Source: Coprococcus sp.
GTDB taxonomy: Bacteria > Bacillota > Clostridia > Lachnospirales > Lachnospiraceae
Direction of reading: 5' to 3'
Assembly (NCBI GenBank): GCA_016296785.1
Contig: JAEDHX010000079.1
Span: 1 to 7,781 of the forward strand
Length of the DNA stretch: 7,781 nucleotides
The stretch's first letter is position 1, and each line of letters begins with the position of its first letter. Below the pieces are notes generated by a model that was given only the letters and a program-made list of their open reading frames with translations, had not been told where the DNA came from and ran no database searches. Below, one piece after another: positions 6,170 to 7,781 of the stretch. Position numbers and translations under genes: made by a program.

Positions 6170-6201
6170 CAAAAAAAGGCATCATATGATGCCTTTTTTT
6201 G
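6170..6201. terminator. Perfectly palindromic intrinsic terminator after tsf, potentially bidirectional
   Basis: A 32-nt perfect palindrome: C, seven A, GGCATCATATGATGCC, seven T, G. For the minus-strand tsf transcript the GC-containing core (GGCATC, ATAT loop, GATGCC) is followed by seven U, and pairing of the A- and U-tracts can lengthen the stem. It begins 18 nt after the tsf stop. The same structure reads identically on the plus strand, although no plus-strand gene is seen here. Confidence 0.9.
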
Positions 6202-6219
6202 CATTAAATTTGATTATTC

Positions 6220-7155
6220 TTACTTGCCAGCCATCTGAGCAGCAACTTCTGCAGCGAAGTCTTCGTTCTTCTTCTCAAGACCTTCACCAGTCTCAAAACG
6301 AACAACCTTCTTGATTGCAAGCTTGCAACCTGCAGCCTTAGCTACATTTGCAACGTACTGAGCAACGTTCTCTTTATTCTCAGCCTTAACATATTCCTGC
6401 TCAAGAAGACATACTTCCTTAAGCTCCTTGTTAAGTCTACCCTGAACCATCTTCTCAATGATGTTATCAGGCTTATTAGCATTCTTAGGATCATTCTTAG
6501 CCTGAGCTACGAGAATCTCAAGCTCTTTAGCCTTGTACTCTTCTGATACTTCATCAGTTGAAACATACTTTGGATTCATAGCTGCAACCTGCATAGCTAC
6601 GTTCTTTAAGCACTCTTCAACATCTGCAGCCTGTGCATCAGTATCAGCTTCAACAAGAACACCAATCTTACCACCGGCATGGATATATGAAACAACAACA
6701 CCATCAGTCTCAATCTTCTCAAATCTTCTGATGTTCATGTTCTCACCAATCTTAGCTATCATAGCTGCATGCTTCTCAGCAACTGTGATTGATGGATCAA
6801 GAGCCCACTTCTCTGCATTAAGAGCCTCAACATCAGCAACATCTGAGCTGTTAATCTGCTCTGCTACTTCCTTAACATATGTCTGGAATACTTCATTCTT
6901 AGCAACGAAGTCTGTCTCTGCATTTACTTCAAGAAGAGTTGCCTTCTTAGCATCTGCTGAAATAACTGCTGCAACAATACCTTCTGCTGCAATTCTACCA
7001 GCCTTTTTCTGTGCTGTTGCAAGACCTTTCTCTCTTAACCATTCAACTGCTTTATCGAAATCACCGTCTGTCTCTGTAAGAGCCTTCTTACAGTCCATCA
7101 TGCCGGCACCTGACATCTCTCTTAACTCTTTAACCTGAGCTGCTGTAATTGCCAT
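6220..7155 (-). CDS. tsf: Elongation factor Ts (EF-Ts)
   Basis: Guanine-nucleotide exchange factor for EF-Tu: it releases GDP from EF-Tu so that the factor can be recharged with GTP in translation elongation, in the cytoplasm. The product from ATG 7153-7155 is 311 residues, normal for clostridial EF-Ts. The N-terminal UBA-like domain begins MAITAAQVKELREMSGAGMM and continues through CKKALTETDGDFDKAVEWL (22-40). The EF-Tu contact signature TDFVAKNE is at 81-88. The C-terminus carries RFETGEGLEKKNEDFAAEV. The start is set by family homology (MAITA is the true N-terminus) and by GGAGGT (7165-7170) at 9 nt; a longer in-frame TTG start at 7191 would run through this ribosome site and is rejected. 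It follows rpsB by 54 nt in the classic rpsB-tsf operon and is followed by a strong terminator. Confidence 0.98.
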   Translation of the reverse strand: MAITAAQVKELREMSGAGMMDCKKALTETDGDFDKAVEWLREKGLATAQKKAGRIAAEGIVAAVISADAKKATLLEVNAETDFVAKNEVFQTYVKEVAEQINSSDVADVEALNAEKWALDPSITVAEKHAAMIAKIGENMNIRRFEKIETDGVVVSYIHAGGKIGVLVEADTDAQAADVEECLKNVAMQVAAMNPKYVSTDEVSEEYKAKELEILVAQAKNDPKNANKPDNIIEKMVQGRLNKELKEVCLLEQEYVKAENKENVAQYVANVAKAAGCKLAIKKVVRFETGEGLEKKNEDFAAEVAAQMAGK

Positions 7156-7164
7156 TTTTAATCT

Positions 7165-7170
7165 ACCTCC
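7165..7170 (-). promoter_or_regulatory. Ribosome binding site of tsf, decides the start
   Basis: GGAGGT on the minus strand, 9 nt before ATG 7153-7155. It fixes the tsf start at 7155 and excludes the in-frame TTG at 7189-7191, which would add 12 unrelated residues and place the motif inside the coding region. Confidence 0.85.
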
Positions 7171-7184
7171 AAATTGTATTCTTA

Positions 7185-7197
7185 TGTGCAATGCACA
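7185..7197 (-). repeat. Small hairpin in the rpsB-tsf intergenic gap
   Basis: TGTGC and GCACA form a 5-bp perfect inverted repeat with a 3-nt loop in the 54-nt gap. No T-run follows, so it is not a terminator. It could protect or punctuate the message between rpsB and tsf, or be incidental. Confidence 0.3.
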
Positions 7198-7209
7198 CGT
7201 ATGTTAATA

Positions 7210-7781
7210 TTACTCTTCTACTGTCTCTTCTGCTTCAACTGCTTCTTCATCAGCTTCTGCTGCTTCAACAGCATCTGCTCCCTGCTGAGCCTCGATAACT
7301 GCATCTGCCATCTTTGAAACGATTAACTTAACTGCTCTAATTGCATCGTCATTACCAGGAATTACATAATCAAGTTCTTCCGGATCACAGTTTGTATCTG
7401 CAATACCAACAAGCTTAATTCCAAGTGAATGAGCTTCCTGAATACAAATTCTTTCCTTCTTAGGATCTACAACGAAGATCATGTCAGGAATATCCTTCAT
7501 ATCCTTGATACCGCCAAGGTTCTTCTCAAGCTTCTCCATCTCCTTCTTGATCTGGATAACTTCTTTCTTAGGAAGAACATCAAATGTTCCATCAGCTTCC
7601 ATAGCTTCATACTTCTTAAGTGTAGCAATTCTTGTCTGAATTGTCTTGAAGTTTGTAAGCATACCACCGAGCCATCTCTCGTTTACATAGTACATACCAC
7701 AACGCTCTGCTTCACTCTTAATTGAGTCCTGAGCCTGCTTCTTAGTACCAACAAAGAGAATCTTACCACCATTAGCAACAC
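7210..7781 (-). CDS. rpsB: 30S ribosomal protein S2 (3' part; 5' end outside window)
   Basis: Structural protein of the small ribosomal subunit, a late-binding component that is also needed for S1 docking in many bacteria. The visible 190 codons start inside the gene at VANGGKILFVGTKKQAQDSI and continue through the family signature NERWLGGMLTNFKTI, then LEKNLGGIKDMKDIPD, VVDPKKERICIQEAHSLGI, VDTN-like ADTNCDPEELDYVIPGNDDA and IRAVKLIV. By comparison with E. coli S2 (241 residues), about 60 N-terminal residues are missing. The methionine at 7693-7695 is internal, not the start. The tail is Ala/Glu-rich (from about GADAVEAAEADEEAVEAEE to the stop at 7210-7212), a common clostridial feature and probably disordered. 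It is followed by tsf. Confidence 0.97.
   Translation of the reverse strand, partial: VANGGKILFVGTKKQAQDSIKSEAERCGMYYVNERWLGGMLTNFKTIQTRIATLKKYEAMEADGTFDVLPKKEVIQIKKEMEKLEKNLGGIKDMKDIPDMIFVVDPKKERICIQEAHSLGIKLVGIADTNCDPEELDYVIPGNDDAIRAVKLIVSKMADAVIEAQQGADAVEAAEADEEAVEAEETVEE

Noticed and set aside
7156..7191. In-frame extension of tsf to a TTG at 7189-7191, adding 12 residues
   Set aside because: The extension contains the GGAGGT ribosome site of the conserved MAITA start, and EF-Ts proteins begin at that methionine.
7185..7197. Transcription attenuator between rpsB and tsf
   Set aside because: The stem is only 5 bp and is followed by TAAGAATAC, not a T-run.

Overview
The window is AT-rich, and every gene I can support lies on the minus strand. 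The gut-clostridial look of the proteins (an S2 with an acidic Ala/Glu tail, an EF-Ts of about 311 residues, AIM24 and DUF4003-type proteins) suggests a Firmicute of the class Clostridia, most likely Lachnospiraceae. The lineage is inferred from protein character, not from a search.

Read in the direction of transcription (high to low coordinates), three units are visible. (1) 7781-6220: the 3' part of rpsB (ribosomal protein S2) followed by tsf (elongation factor Ts), closed by a perfect 32-nt palindromic terminator at 6170-6201. (2) 6169-1973: a sigma-A-type promoter (TTGAAA, 17 nt, TATCAT) abuts that terminator and leads into five tightly packed genes. These are an EamA/DMT-family transporter, a double zinc-ribbon protein with two C-terminal membrane helices, a 69-residue single-pass membrane protein, and two tandem AIM24-family paralogues. 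The spacings (4-nt ATGA overlap, 13-nt overlap, 18 nt, 15 nt with the stop codon inside the next Shine-Dalgarno) argue for one translationally coupled operon. (3) 1949-1: a second good promoter (TTGAAA, 17 nt, TACAAT) leads into a DUF4003-like cytoplasmic protein and then, about 50 nt later, a PbuG/AzgA-type NCS2 purine permease that runs off the left edge.

Units 1 and 3 are mostly conventional. The middle operon is the least understood part. Its zinc-ribbon membrane protein has the architecture of the membrane-stress accessory protein YdjG of Bacillus subtilis, and it is paired here with two AIM24 proteins and a tiny membrane protein instead of PspA, a TPM protein and an SPFH protein. A membrane-associated role is inferred, not shown.

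The most concrete anomaly is at the 3' end of the DUF4003-like gene. The annotated last 22 or so residues look like an out-of-frame translation. The -1 frame gives a convincing C-terminus ending at a TAA at 948-950, so a single-base loss near 1023-1025 (real or a sequencing error) is likely. No stretch longer than about 120 nt lacks a gene. I saw no tRNA, rRNA, CRISPR array, insertion sequence or riboswitch.
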